Source: Ottowia oryzae
Lineage (GTDB): Bacteria; Pseudomonadota; Gammaproteobacteria; Burkholderiales; Burkholderiaceae_C
Assembly: GCF_003008535.1 (NCBI RefSeq)
Contig: NZ_CP027666.1
Location: forward strand, 2,221,501-2,285,500
Length of the DNA stretch: 64,000 bases
Direction: 5' to 3'
A program made the position numbers and the translations under genes. The notes under the pieces were generated by a model. It was given only the letters and a program-made list of their open reading frames with translations, ran no database searches and was not told the origin of the DNA. This document shows, piece by piece, positions 33,111 through 41,657 of the stretch; position 1 is the stretch's first letter; each line of letters starts with the position of its first letter.

Positions 33111-35153
33111 ATGCATGTTTCACATCCTTGCGCGCGCGGCTGGCTGGCGCGCTGTCTGGTTTTTCTGAGTCTCGGCTTGGCTGCGGTGGCCGCGCTGGCG
33201 CAATCTGCGGGGGCGGCGGGCGAGTTGCGCGTGGGCTCCAAGCGGTTTACCGAGTCGTACATCCTGGCAGAGATTGCGGCGCAGACCGTGCGCGCCGCGG
33301 GCCAGCCGGCGCAGGTGCGCCAGGGCCTGGGCAACACCGCCATCGTCTATGAGGCGCTGCGTGCCGGCCAGATTGACGTGTACCCCGAATACACCGGCAC
33401 CATCGCCCAGGAAATCGTCAAGGACCCCAGCCACACCAGCGTGGCCGATCTGGACCGCGCGCTGGCGCCCATGGGCCTTGGCGTGGGCGTGCCGCTGGGC
33501 TTCAACAACGGCTACGCGCTGGCCATGCGGGCAGAGCAGGCCACGGCCCTTGGCGTGAACAAGCTGAGCGACCTGGCCCGCCTGCCTGAGCTGAAGTTCG
33601 GCCTGTCCAACGAATTCGTCGGCCGCGCCGACGGCTGGGCTGGCCTGGCCAAGCGCTACGGCCTGCCGCAGTCGCCCCGCGGGCTGGACCACGGCCTGGC
33701 GTACGAGGCGCTGGCGCAGCGCCAGATCGACGTGACCGACATCTACACCACCGACGCCCAAATCGGCAAGCTGGGCCTGGTGGTGCTGGCGGACGACCTG
33801 GGCTACTTCCCGCGCTACGACGCCGTGCTGCTGTACCGGCGCGATCTGCCCCAGCGCCTGCCCGCCGCATGGCATGCGCTGCAGCAACTGGAAGGCAGCA
33901 TCGACCAAGCCGACATGATCGCCATGAACGGCCAGGCGGTGCTGGAATCGCGCCCCTTCGCCCAGGTGGCGCAGGGCTTCGTGCGCTTTCTGGTCGGGCC
34001 CACGGCGGGTGCCACCGCTGGCGCGGGCGAGACCGACCCGGTCAACGCCGCCGCCACTGGCACCTTGCCCTTAGACGCGGCCGCTTCCGGCGCCAGCGCG
34101 CCCGGCGCTGCGCTGACACCCGGCGGCGCGGCATCGGCCGCTGCCGCTGCGGCGGCCGGCACGGCCCCTACACAGGGCGGATTCGCCTCACGCTTCTGGC
34201 AGCGCCTGTGGGCGCCCGATCTGGGGGCGCTGCTGGGCCAGCACCTGCTTTTGGTGGTGGTGTCGGTGGGCCTGGCCACGCTGATCGCCGTGCCGCTGGG
34301 CATCGGGCTCATGGCGCACCCGCGCGCACGCGCCATCGCGCTGGGCACCGCCAGCGTGCTGCAGACCATTCCGTCGCTGGCCTTGTTGGCCGTGCTGATC
34401 GCGGTGCTGGGCGTCATCGGCAAGCTGCCCGCCCTGATCGCGCTGACCGCCTACAGCGTGCTGCCGATCCTCAGCAACACCTGCGCCGGCCTGGCCGAAG
34501 TGCCGCCCGGCCTGCGCAACGCCGCTGCTGCGCTGGGCATGACGCGGCACCAGCGGCTGGGCTATGTCGAATTTCCCCTGGCGCTGCCCACGGTGCTGGC
34601 CGGCGTGCGCACGGCCACGGCCATCGCCATCGGCACCGCGACCATCGCGGCCTTCATCGGCGCGGGCGGCCTGGGCGAGCGCATCGTCACTGGCCTGGCG
34701 TTGAACGACAGCGCCTTGCTGCTGGCCGGCGCGCTGCCCGCCGCTGCCCTGGCGCTGGTCAGCGAAGCGCTGTTTGAGCTGACCGCCCGTCATCTGGCCC
34801 GCCGCCGCAGCGCGCCGACGCCCCGCGCCGAACGGGTGCGCAGCACCAGCAAGGCGCGCGTCTCGGCCCCCGCCACGGTGCCCGCCACCATGCCGCCAAC
34901 GCTGCCCGCCTCACTGGAGGCCAGCACACGGCCCCCCAGCAGCCAACGCCCGCGCACCCGCTCGGCCAGTGGCAGCTCAGCCCGCAGCCTGCGCGCCCAA
35001 CCAGGCGAGTCGACCCGCGCCAAGCCGACCGAAGCCGACGACGAAGCCGCCCGCGCCCGTCGCCGCGCCCGCGCCGAAGAACGCGCCGCCCACGCCGTCG
35101 CCCAGCGCGAGCTGGAGGAGTACGAGCGCCGGCAGCGCGCCAACAAGCCATAG
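33111..35153 (+). CDS. glycine betaine/choline-type ABC transporter: fused substrate-binding and permease protein
   Basis: The 680 residues hold a signal peptide, an OpuAC/OpuBC-like substrate-binding domain (about 36-290: VGSKRFTESYILAEI, GLGNTAIVYEALRAGQIDVYPEYTGT), a Gly/Ala linker, and then a binding-protein-dependent permease domain (about 365-560). The permease has the EAA-like loop EVPPGLRNAAAALGMTRHQRLGYVEFPLALP at about residue 463. The remaining roughly 120 residues are a basic/acidic low-complexity tail (ARARRRARAEERAAHAVAQRE). Fusions of this kind import osmoprotectants. No ATPase gene is nearby, so it must be encoded elsewhere. Confidence 0.88.
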   Translation: MHVSHPCARGWLARCLVFLSLGLAAVAALAQSAGAAGELRVGSKRFTESYILAEIAAQTVRAAGQPAQVRQGLGNTAIVYEALRAGQIDVYPEYTGTIAQEIVKDPSHTSVADLDRALAPMGLGVGVPLGFNNGYALAMRAEQATALGVNKLSDLARLPELKFGLSNEFVGRADGWAGLAKRYGLPQSPRGLDHGLAYEALAQRQIDVTDIYTTDAQIGKLGLVVLADDLGYFPRYDAVLLYRRDLPQRLPAAWHALQQLEGSIDQADMIAMNGQAVLESRPFAQVAQGFVRFLVGPTAGATAGAGETDPVNAAATGTLPLDAAASGASAPGAALTPGGAASAAAAAAAGTAPTQGGFASRFWQRLWAPDLGALLGQHLLLVVVSVGLATLIAVPLGIGLMAHPRARAIALGTASVLQTIPSLALLAVLIAVLGVIGKLPALIALTAYSVLPILSNTCAGLAEVPPGLRNAAAALGMTRHQRLGYVEFPLALPTVLAGVRTATAIAIGTATIAAFIGAGGLGERIVTGLALNDSALLLAGALPAAALALVSEALFELTARHLARRRSAPTPRAERVRSTSKARVSAPATVPATMPPTLPASLEASTRPPSSQRPRTRSASGSSARSLRAQPGESTRAKPTEADDEAARARRRARAEERAAHAVAQRELEEYERRQRANKP

Positions 35154-35453
35154 GGCGGGCGAGGGGGCGTTGGCAAGTCAAATCGCCCACCAGCGCTGGT
35201 GGGTAGGGCGCTGGAAGCTATCAAAATATAAGTGATCGGCTGCTGGCCTCGACCCGCGGGTGACACTGTTAGCTCGGGTTTGGCGCCCACCGTGTGCGCA
35301 CCCAAGAAGGATCACGGTGGATGAGGCTGCGGCCCAGTGCGCGGTGGCCTGGGTACCGCGTGATGCGCTCGCTTGGATATGGCGCCCGCGAATGCGCGCA
35401 GCCAGTCTTCATAGCAGCCGTGCGCTGCCGTCAGAAACTGGCGGCGCCAGCGG
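35154..35453. other. gap between the ABC fusion and Mrr-type genes
   Basis: These 300 bases lie between convergent genes and hold one dispersed repeat (35176-35233). The rest shows no gene and no clear terminator. Confidence 0.55.
35176..35233 (+). repeat. dispersed repeat, copy 14
   Basis: AGTCAAATCGCCCACCAGC, GCTGGTGGGTAGGGCGCTGG and AAGCTATCAAAATATAAGTG. The inner palindrome differs (CCACCAGCGCTGGTGG), which is a perfect 16-base one. Confidence 0.8.
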
Positions 35454-36569
35454 TCAACCGCGTGCCTCTAGCCGCGCCTTCGCCGCAGCCGTCATGGCTT
35501 GGTTACCGCGGCAGCGGGGGAATTGGCTGCAGCTCCAGAAAGGCTCGCCCGTCGTGCTGTTGCTGCGCGGCACCATTTTCAGGCCGCAGCTGGCGCAGGT
35601 AGGGCGCCAGTAGTCGCCCTCGAAAGCGATGGCGAGCAGCTCAGCTTGCTGCTCAGGGGTGCGGCTGGCGATCAGCTGAAGCAGCCCGGCGCCGTCTTGC
35701 GCGTTGATGCCGTTCGCCTGCGCAAAGGCCAGCGCGTCGCGGGTGAAGGTGGAACTGGTCGCGTAAGTGCCGCGCTTCAGGCCCAGGGCGGCCATGGTGC
35801 CGAAGAACTCGCGCACCGCGCTCACCGGCACGGGCTTGCCTTGCCAGTGCTTGCATTGAACCACCGCGACCGGGCCGCTGGCATTGCGCGAATGCAGCCA
35901 GATGTCCACGCCACCGTCGGCACCGTGCGACTGGCTGCGCGTTTGCAGGCCGGCTTGGGCGAACAGGGCTTCGCACACCGCTTCAAACCGGCGCCATTCG
36001 ATCAGGGCGAACACCCGGGGCGACCACGCCGCGGGGCGGTCTTCATCTGGAGCAACGGCGGTCGTGATGGCTTTGCCAGCAAAGGCTTGCGGAAGTCGCT
36101 GCGCCGCGTCGTCATGGCGCGGCGCGTGTGCGGCGGCTGGATCTGCTGCAGAGTTGCCACCTACTTCGGGGGGCACCGCTGCGGGCACACCACGTCGCGC
36201 CATCGCGCCACCTTGTGCGCTAGCCGCTTGGGCGGCCCTCGCTGGCGCAGCCGCGCCGTCCTGCGCGGCCCTCGCTGGCGCAGCCGCGCCGTCCTGCGCG
36301 GCCCCGCGCGGCTTGGCGACCGACCTCAGCGCGAAGTGCAGGGCGACCAGCAGCGCACCCAAGCCCAGGAACAACCAGCCTGGCATCCGCAAGCCCGCCT
36401 GCATGGCTTGAAACACCGGCTTGGGCGGGGCCATGGCAGGCAGGATCAGCAACACAGCCCCGAAGAACAACAGGCCCGCACCGGCCGAGACCAGCGATTG
36501 GCGGGGACGGCGTGGCCGGCCGGCGCGGCGGGCGCGAGGCGATGAGGGATTGCGGCGAGGCGAGGACAT
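35454..36569 (-). CDS. membrane-anchored Mrr-type nuclease with topoisomerase zinc finger
   Basis: The 371-residue protein has an Arg/Pro-rich start, two membrane spans (LVSAGAGLLFFGAVLLILPAM and GWLFLGLGALLVALHFAL), and an Ala-rich linker with a tandem repeat. An Mrr-like PD-(D/E)XK domain follows (SHGADGGVDIWL then VVQCKHWQGKPV), and the protein ends in a four-cysteine zinc finger of topoisomerase I type (CASCGLKMVPRSN...FWSCSQFPRCRG). Such enzymes cut foreign or modified DNA, or act in DNA uptake and repair. The ATG at 36569 (MSSPRRNPSS) was chosen. No partner methyltransferase is adjacent. Confidence 0.85.
   Translation of the reverse strand: MSSPRRNPSSPRARRAGRPRRPRQSLVSAGAGLLFFGAVLLILPAMAPPKPVFQAMQAGLRMPGWLFLGLGALLVALHFALRSVAKPRGAAQDGAAAPARAAQDGAAAPARAAQAASAQGGAMARRGVPAAVPPEVGGNSAADPAAAHAPRHDDAAQRLPQAFAGKAITTAVAPDEDRPAAWSPRVFALIEWRRFEAVCEALFAQAGLQTRSQSHGADGGVDIWLHSRNASGPVAVVQCKHWQGKPVPVSAVREFFGTMAALGLKRGTYATSSTFTRDALAFAQANGINAQDGAGLLQLIASRTPEQQAELLAIAFEGDYWRPTCASCGLKMVPRSNSTTGEPFWSCSQFPRCRGNQAMTAAAKARLEARG
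36232..36304 (-). repeat. 33-base tandem repeat in the Mrr-type gene
   Basis: Two identical 33-base units (36232-36264 and 36265-36297) and seven bases of a third encode the 11-residue unit RAAQDGAAAPA in the linker. Identity of the units implies recent slippage; copy number may vary between strains. Confidence 0.85.
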
Positions 36570-36894
36570 GCGGTCAATGGGGATAACGATGTTGTATGGA
36601 CTAGACGGCAACGGCGCCGATGGTCGGTCAAAACCCGCCATCATTGCGCATCGTCATGCGGGATGCGGCGCGGTCTGCGGGCGAAGCGCTGGCCGGCCGG
36701 TGCGGGTGTGTCGCAGTCGGCAGCCCGTCGGGTTCGACATTCTTCGCCCGCACCCGCAGGGGGCACAAGGAGCCTTGGGTGACCAGCTCAACTAGGCATG
36801 GCGAGGGCGCGTGCCAGTCCGCGCGTCTTGCCTGCGACGAGAGCACCCGGCGGCAACGCCAGCCAGCCGCACACTGCAAGCCTGCACGCCCCGT
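36570..36894. other. gap between the Mrr-type and IPTL-CTERM-like genes
   Basis: These 325 bases hold no gene that I can support. The promoter of the Mrr-type gene should lie at the left end; no other structure stands out. Confidence 0.5.
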
Positions 36895-37653
36895 TTACTC
36901 GCGCAGCCGCCTGCGCGCCAGCCCGGCCAGCAGCAGGCCCGTCAGCGCCAGTGCGGCTGGCCACAGCGTGGGCACGGCCTGGGGTGGCGCGGTCACATTG
37001 CTGAAGGTGTAGTTCACACAACCCAGGGTGATGCGGTTGATGAGGTAGTCGCCGTGTACGCCCGAGCCCAGCGAATAGCCGATGGCGCGCACGCGGGCGT
37101 TCGGAAACGCCGACTGCCATTCAGTGGCCAGCCCCCACCAGCTGGAGCCGTAGCCGCCGCCGGTATGCGGCGCTCCGGATTTGACGAACAGAGCGGCCGT
37201 GCTGGACAGCCACCAGGTGTTGCCGTAGGCCGTTTCACCGACCAGGAAACCGTCGACCGAGCCGTTGCCGTCGAAGTCCACCGCCAGCTGCAGCGAGGGT
37301 GGGATGGTGCCGCTGGTGGTGGTGTAGTCGCCGGCCTGGGCGATCGTCTCGGCCCCCAGCGCGCTGAGGGGGAAGTTGGTGGGGTAATAGCCCGCCGATT
37401 TGTCGGTCGTGCCGTTGCTGTCGGTCCAGATGCGCAGGGCGTTGGGCGTCAGCGCGTAGTGCCCTGTGGCGCGGGTCTGCGAAAAATCCCAGGCCGACAG
37501 GTTGGCCGGCGTGGTGACCACCGAACCGTAGGACGTGCACGCGGGGATGGTCTGCGCCTGGGCGGGGGCGCCCCAGGCCGCTACAGCCACCGCCGCGGCC
37601 GCGAGCGCCTGTTTGGCGCGCATCTTCGGGGCACTGCGCTGGGTCGTTGGCAT
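36895..37653 (-). CDS. secreted protein with IPTL-CTERM-like anchor
   Basis: This 252-residue exported protein has a signal peptide (ALAAAAVAVAAWGAPAQA-Q), a domain with many Gly/Ser/Thr/Trp residues (DFDGNGSVDGFLVGETAYGNTWWLSS), two Cys that may pair, and the C-terminal tail AVPTLWPAALALTGLLLAGLARRRLRE. This tail has a VPTL motif, a single span and an Arg cluster: an IPTL-CTERM sorting signal. The ATG at 37653 is preceded by GGAGGGAGATCGCC. DFDGNGSVD resembles a calcium-binding loop. The function is unknown. Confidence 0.75.
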   Translation of the reverse strand: MPTTQRSAPKMRAKQALAAAAVAVAAWGAPAQAQTIPACTSYGSVVTTPANLSAWDFSQTRATGHYALTPNALRIWTDSNGTTDKSAGYYPTNFPLSALGAETIAQAGDYTTTSGTIPPSLQLAVDFDGNGSVDGFLVGETAYGNTWWLSSTAALFVKSGAPHTGGGYGSSWWGLATEWQSAFPNARVRAIGYSLGSGVHGDYLINRITLGCVNYTFSNVTAPPQAVPTLWPAALALTGLLLAGLARRRLRE

Positions 37654-37818
37654 GGCGATCTCCCTCCAAAGTCGTCGAAGTGGCCCAAATGTACCAATAT
37701 GTATTACATGGTGACCATTAGGGATTGCGAGCCCAGGGCAGGCCAGCTGCCCGCCGGCAGACGGCCGCCCAAACCCGCTTTGCCCGTACCGGCTCAAAGC
37801 GTTTGCGACAATCCGGTG

Positions 37819-37866
37819 CCTTGGCCCATTCCTTGGCCCATTCCTTGGTCCTTTCCTTGGTGCTTT
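37819..37866. repeat. 12-base tandem repeat, four units
   Basis: CCTTGGCCCATT occurs twice (37819-37842), then CCTTGGTCCTTT and CCTTGGTGCTTT. It lies 85 bases upstream of the chorismatase-like gene and may influence its promoter or vary in copy number. Confidence 0.7.
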
Positions 37867-37950
37867 CGTCCCACTGGCCTGCCTTCGCCACCGCTCGCCC
37901 CAGGGCTGCCTACCGCTTTTGATCTGCCCGCTACGCCGCGTGCCCTTTGC

Positions 37951-39063
37951 ATGATTCGCCTGCACGACCTCGACCTTTCAGCAACCAGCAACCCGGCTTC
38001 CCACGGCGCCGCTGCGCGCGTGCTGCTGGCCCAGCGCCTGGGTCAGCCGACGGGCGAGGGCGCCGCGTCGCAGGGCGGCTCCGCTATGGATTGCGCCTTG
38101 CCGCTGCTGGCCGGGCAAGGCGTGGGCGCGGCATCCGACCATTGGCTGGGCGGCGATGCCGACCAGCCCACGCACACCGGCGAAACCACCGTGGCCGAGC
38201 TGATCGGCGCCGTCATCACCCACCCCGCCGCACGCCACCCCGCCATCGCCAGCACCACCGTGCGCTGGTGCCAGCGCGGCGACTGGCTGGCCGCCGCCAT
38301 CGACCTGCCCGAAGCCGACGAGGGCGAAGGCCTGCAAGCCCTGGCCGACGTGGCTTATGGCGCTCTGTTTGCCCTGCTGCACGCGCGCGGCACGCCGCAT
38401 GTGCTGCGTTTTTGGAACTACCTGGCGCGCATCAACGAAGACGCGGGGGGGCTGGAGCGCTACCGCCGCTTCAACCGTGGCCGCCAAGACGCCTTTGCCC
38501 GCGCCCGCCGCAACGCGCTGGAAGGCTCGCCCGCCGCCAGCGCCGTGGGCAGCCCGGCCGGCGCGCCGCTGCAGGTGCGCGTGATCGCCTCGGCCAGCCG
38601 CGCCAGCCTGCCGGTGGAAAACCCCCGCCAGGTATCGGCCTACCACTACCCCAGCGCCTATGGCCCGGTGGCGCCCAGCTTTTCACGCGCGGCGCTGCTG
38701 CCGCGTGCCGACGGCGGCGCGCTGCTGGCCATATCCGGCACCGCATCCATCCTTGGCCACGCCACCGTGCACGTGGGCGACGTGCGCGCGCAAACGCACG
38801 AAGCCTGCCGCAACCTGCAAGCCGTGCTGGCCGCCGCCCGCGCCCAGGCCGCTGGCCGCACCCTGGCGGACCTGCGCGACGCCTGCCTGACCATCTACGT
38901 GCGCCACCCGCAAGACGCGCCCGCTGTGGCCGCCGCGCTGGCCGAGCAGCTGGGCGAGGGCGCACCCGCGCTGGCCACCGCCGTCTGGCTGCAGGCCGAC
39001 ATCTGCCGCGATGACCTGCTGGTGGAAATCGAGGGCGTGGTGAACGGCGCGGCGCCCGGCTGA
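37951..39063 (+). CDS. FkbO/Hyg5/XanB2-family chorismatase-like enzyme
   Basis: The 370 residues match the chorismatase family, which hydrolyses chorismate to hydroxybenzoates or dihydrobenzoates. Features are LRFWNYLARINEDAGGLERYRRFNRGRQDAF (residues about 150-182), QVSAYHYPSAYGPVAPSFSRA, and the RidA-like LLAISGTASILGHATVHVGDVRAQTHEACRNL. XanB2 of Xanthomonas makes 3- and 4-hydroxybenzoate for the pigment xanthomonadin and for coenzyme Q; FkbO makes a dihydroxycyclohexadiene acid. No pigment or polyketide genes are near. The start is ATG 37951, as the upstream open frame is antisense to the neighbour. Confidence 0.8.
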   Translation: MIRLHDLDLSATSNPASHGAAARVLLAQRLGQPTGEGAASQGGSAMDCALPLLAGQGVGAASDHWLGGDADQPTHTGETTVAELIGAVITHPAARHPAIASTTVRWCQRGDWLAAAIDLPEADEGEGLQALADVAYGALFALLHARGTPHVLRFWNYLARINEDAGGLERYRRFNRGRQDAFARARRNALEGSPAASAVGSPAGAPLQVRVIASASRASLPVENPRQVSAYHYPSAYGPVAPSFSRAALLPRADGGALLAISGTASILGHATVHVGDVRAQTHEACRNLQAVLAAARAQAAGRTLADLRDACLTIYVRHPQDAPAVAAALAEQLGEGAPALATAVWLQADICRDDLLVEIEGVVNGAAPG

Positions 39064-39113
39064 TCGCGGGGGCGGGCGCTTGACTCTGCGCGCTGATCGT
39101 TGGTGTTGACCGC

Positions 39114-39148
39114 TGAGTGCGGATCGTTGAGTGCGGATCGTTGAGTGC
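39114..39148 (+). repeat. 14-base tandem repeat
   Basis: TGAGTGCGGATCGT occurs twice in a row, followed by TGAGTGC. It lies in the gap after the chorismatase-like gene. Confidence 0.65.
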
Positions 39149-39236
39149 TGAGCGCTGGTGCTGGTGCCGCTGTATCCCGCGCCCGCGCCGACAGCATCGC
39201 CCGCGCCCCCACCGTACCCAACGCCGCCGCGCACCT

Positions 39237-39632
39237 TTAACGCTGCACCTGCTCCTCCGCAGGCTGCGCCGCTCCCGGCGCGCCGCCTTCGGCCACTGGC
39301 GGCATGCTGAAGCGAATCGGTTGCACCACCACACCCGATTGCGGCACGCCGTTGCGTGTGCCGGGGCGGATGCGGAACCTCGGCACCGCGGCCAGGGCGG
39401 CCTTATCCAGCGCCGGGCTGCCTGAGCTTTGCACCACCCGCGCGTCCCGCACCGCGCCGGTGGCGTCGTAGGCCAGCCGCAGCTTCACCGTGCCTTGCTG
39501 GTCCAGCCGACGCGCCGCAGCGGGGTATGGCACGCTGAAAGACTCCATGCGCGGCGGCTCCACCACATCCGGCACGGTGACGCAGCCGGTCAGCCACGCG
39601 GCGCAGACCAGCTCGGTCATGCGGCTTGCCAC
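39237..39632 (-). CDS. TonB-C-terminal-domain lipoprotein
   Basis: The product, about 131 residues, has a short lipoprotein signal (VCAAWLTGC, lipobox LTGC) followed by a TonB C-terminal-type domain (SVPYPAAARRLDQQGTVKLRLAYDATGAVRDARVVQSSGSPALDKAALAAVPRFRI) and a Pro/Ala tail. Proteins like this are outer-membrane lipoproteins of unknown role and are not true TonB, since there is no N-terminal span. The start is uncertain: GTG 39632, ATG 39620 and a longer ATG at 39716 are in frame. Confidence 0.75.
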   Translation of the reverse strand: MASRMTELVCAAWLTGCVTVPDVVEPPRMESFSVPYPAAARRLDQQGTVKLRLAYDATGAVRDARVVQSSGSPALDKAALAAVPRFRIRPGTRNGVPQSGVVVQPIRFSMPPVAEGGAPGAAQPAEEQVQR

Positions 39633-39714
39633 CCGCCGGTGTGCGCCAAGCGGCCGCGCGATGGTCGAAGTGATGAGGACGAGCGGGGGCGGGTTGAATG
39701 CGAGCATTGTTGGC

Positions 39715-39770
39715 AAAAAATGGCTCTAGCGCAGGCTGCACCTGCGCTGGAAGCTATCAAAATTCAAGCG
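39715..39770 (+). repeat. dispersed repeat, copy 15
   Basis: AAAAAATGGCTCTAGCGCAG, GCTGCACCTGCGCTGG and AAGCTATCAAAATTCAAGCG. The arms GCGCAGG and CCTGCGC pair. Confidence 0.8.
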
Positions 39771-39999
39771 ATGACCAGGGCGACATATTCGACAAGGCGA
39801 GGTTCGGGTGAATGCGGGCGTGATGTTTCCGTGCCATCCAAGAGAGCTGATGTTGGCATGGAAATCCGTTGCCAATCAGTGGTTTAGCGATTTCGCGCGT
39901 GCCTTGAAGTGCAGTTAGGCATCACACCTGCTGGCCCATCCGCACATGGCACAGCCAACGCGCTTCTTACCGGGCGACCGGCTACGGGCGTCTTCGTGC

Positions 40000-40968
40000 T
40001 CACGGGTCGAGCGTCTGTTGCAACTGCGGCAGGTATTCGGCCACCAGGGCTTGCACGGTGTCCGCCTGCAGGGCGTCGCGCTGCACCTTGAGCGGGTCGC
40101 GGTCAAGGCGGCGCGCCAGCCAGCGCTTGAAGCGCGCAAACGCCAGGGGGTGCACCGTGTTCATGCGCGCCATGTGCCCGCTGGGCGCGACCACCATGGC
40201 AGAAAAGCGCGGCGCGCTCACCAGTTGCTCGGCGTTGCGCGCCTGCACAGCCCAGAAGTCTTCCTCGTGCTGGCTCAGCCGGGCGGGGTGTGGGTCGTCT
40301 TCCTGCACTTCGCGGCGCAGGATGTCCACCTCAAAGCCATCGCTGTTGACCGCCGTGTAGGGCTGCTGTTCGACCAGGGCGAAACTCTTGTCCACCTTGC
40401 GCAGCAGCGCCAGCATGGATGCGTCCAGCCGTTGCAACTGGGTGGCCAGCTTGAAGCGCTTGCGGGTGTCCCACAGCAGATCCACGTCGCGCGTGGCGAC
40501 GGCGGCGCTTTCCACGCGCACACCCGCCGCCGCCTCATAGGCGTACAACGCGTGGGTGCCAACCACCGTGAAATGCTCGGCCACACCCTGTTGTTCAAGC
40601 ATGTCGAGCAGGGCCACCACCAGGGCGGGCACGCGCCCGACGAAGAGCGCGCGGTTCAGGCGCTGCTGGCGCGTGAGGGCTGCAGACAGGTCTTTGAGCC
40701 TTGCCTCGGCCTCTTGCTTGCGCTGGGTGAAGCTGGCGTACATCGCCTCAGTCTCCGCGCTGCGCGGCCCCAGGCTTTTCTGCGCGTTGCGCACCGACGT
40801 GCGCACCAGGTATTCACCTTGCGCCACGTTCTTCCAGTACATGCCGCCCCGCACGGCGCTGGCCTTGAGCTGCGCTGCTCGCTGCGCTTCGAAAGTGGCG
40901 CGCGCGTCCACGTATTGGCGCCGAGCGTCGTCGCCAATGTCCTGAAAGCGAATGGAGGGCTTTTCCAT
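40000..40968 (-). CDS. GSU2403-type nucleotidyltransferase-fold protein
   Basis: The 322-residue protein has a helical N-terminal half and a nucleotidyltransferase core (HFTVVGTHALYAYEAAAGVRVESAAVATRDVDLLWDTRKRF, residues about 133-173, with the D-x-D pair DVDLLWD), then DGFEVDILRREV. This is the NTP_transf_8/GSU2403 pattern; relatives may act as toxins, antitoxins or tRNA modifiers, none certain. It lies 177 bases from the GIY-YIG-like gene in the same direction. The coding strand is locally GC-rich like its neighbours, so there is no sign of recent transfer. Confidence 0.75.
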   Translation of the reverse strand: MEKPSIRFQDIGDDARRQYVDARATFEAQRAAQLKASAVRGGMYWKNVAQGEYLVRTSVRNAQKSLGPRSAETEAMYASFTQRKQEAEARLKDLSAALTRQQRLNRALFVGRVPALVVALLDMLEQQGVAEHFTVVGTHALYAYEAAAGVRVESAAVATRDVDLLWDTRKRFKLATQLQRLDASMLALLRKVDKSFALVEQQPYTAVNSDGFEVDILRREVQEDDPHPARLSQHEEDFWAVQARNAEQLVSAPRFSAMVVAPSGHMARMNTVHPLAFARFKRWLARRLDRDPLKVQRDALQADTVQALVAEYLPQLQQTLDP

Positions 40969-41065
40969 GCAAAAGATATAAAAATCAAATTATACGGAAA
41001 AACTTTATAAATCAACGAGTTGTGTTTATGTCAACGGCAGCGTTGGATGATTGTGCTTTGCTGAC

Positions 41066-41120
41066 CATTTTGGCCGCCAGCGCAGTGTGCACCAGCGCCA
41101 GCAGCTATCAAAAAAAGAGT
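41066..41120 (+). repeat. dispersed repeat, copy 16
   Basis: CCATTTTGGCCGCCAGCGCA, GTGTGCACCAGCGCCAGCAG and CTATCAAAAAAAGAG, lying between two minus-strand genes. Confidence 0.8.
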
Positions 41121-41145
41121 AATGGGCCGTGCTGCGCCCCGACCA

Positions 41146-41601
41146 TCAAGCCTGCCAAACGCCCCAGCCGTTGGCGCGCAGGTCGATACCGATTTCCACC
41201 TCGCGCGCGGCCGCTTCGGCGTAGCGCATGGGGTTGAAGCCTTCGTACAAATCCGGCAGCAGGCGCAGGCCGTAGCGCAGCACGTAGCGGTTGTGCTGGA
41301 TGCCCGCCTTGTGCTTGTCAAAGCGCACGTCCGGGTCCAACCCCGTCATGCCCACGTACACGCAGGGCTTGCCCGTCAGGTAGCCGGGGTTGCTGCGCAG
41401 AAAGCGCGGCTCGGCCAGTACGGCGGACGAGAGCTCGATCACGTACACGTGGTAGTGCGCGCGGCCGCCCCGGCGGGGCTTGGAAAGCACGTCGGCCGCC
41501 CGCGCACCCGTCTTGGCCGAAGCCTTGGCCGCTGCCTTGCGCGGCGCTGCTCGGCTGGCGGGCGGGGGCGGTGGGTCCGATGGCGGCAGCGCGCGGTTCA
41601 T
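41146..41601 (-). CDS. GIY-YIG-like nuclease domain protein
   Basis: The 151 residues have a Lys/Ala/Pro-rich N terminus of about 45 residues and then a compact domain: HYHVYVIELSS (variant of GIY), GKPCVYVGMTGLDPDVRFDKHKAG (variant of YIG with the following Arg) and AEAAAREVEIGIDLRANGWGVWQA with the conserved Glu. This resembles single-domain GIY-YIG endonucleases of unknown function in proteobacteria. No partner gene is close. Confidence 0.65.
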   Translation of the reverse strand: MNRALPPSDPPPPPASRAAPRKAAAKASAKTGARAADVLSKPRRGGRAHYHVYVIELSSAVLAEPRFLRSNPGYLTGKPCVYVGMTGLDPDVRFDKHKAGIQHNRYVLRYGLRLLPDLYEGFNPMRYAEAAAREVEIGIDLRANGWGVWQA

Positions 41602-41657
41602 GCCTTGCCTGCGGGTGAAGCGGGGGCGGCTGCCAGCTTGCGGTGCATGAGGGCTAC

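Noticed and set aside
37819..37866. CRISPR array
   Set aside because: The 12-base units are contiguous without spacers, and no cas gene is present. No spaced repeats of CRISPR length were seen anywhere in the window.
36811..37950. N-terminal extension of the chorismatase-like gene by 380 codons
   Set aside because: The open frame is antisense to the IPTL-CTERM-like gene and crosses its promoter and a tandem repeat. Family members begin near the ATG at 37951.
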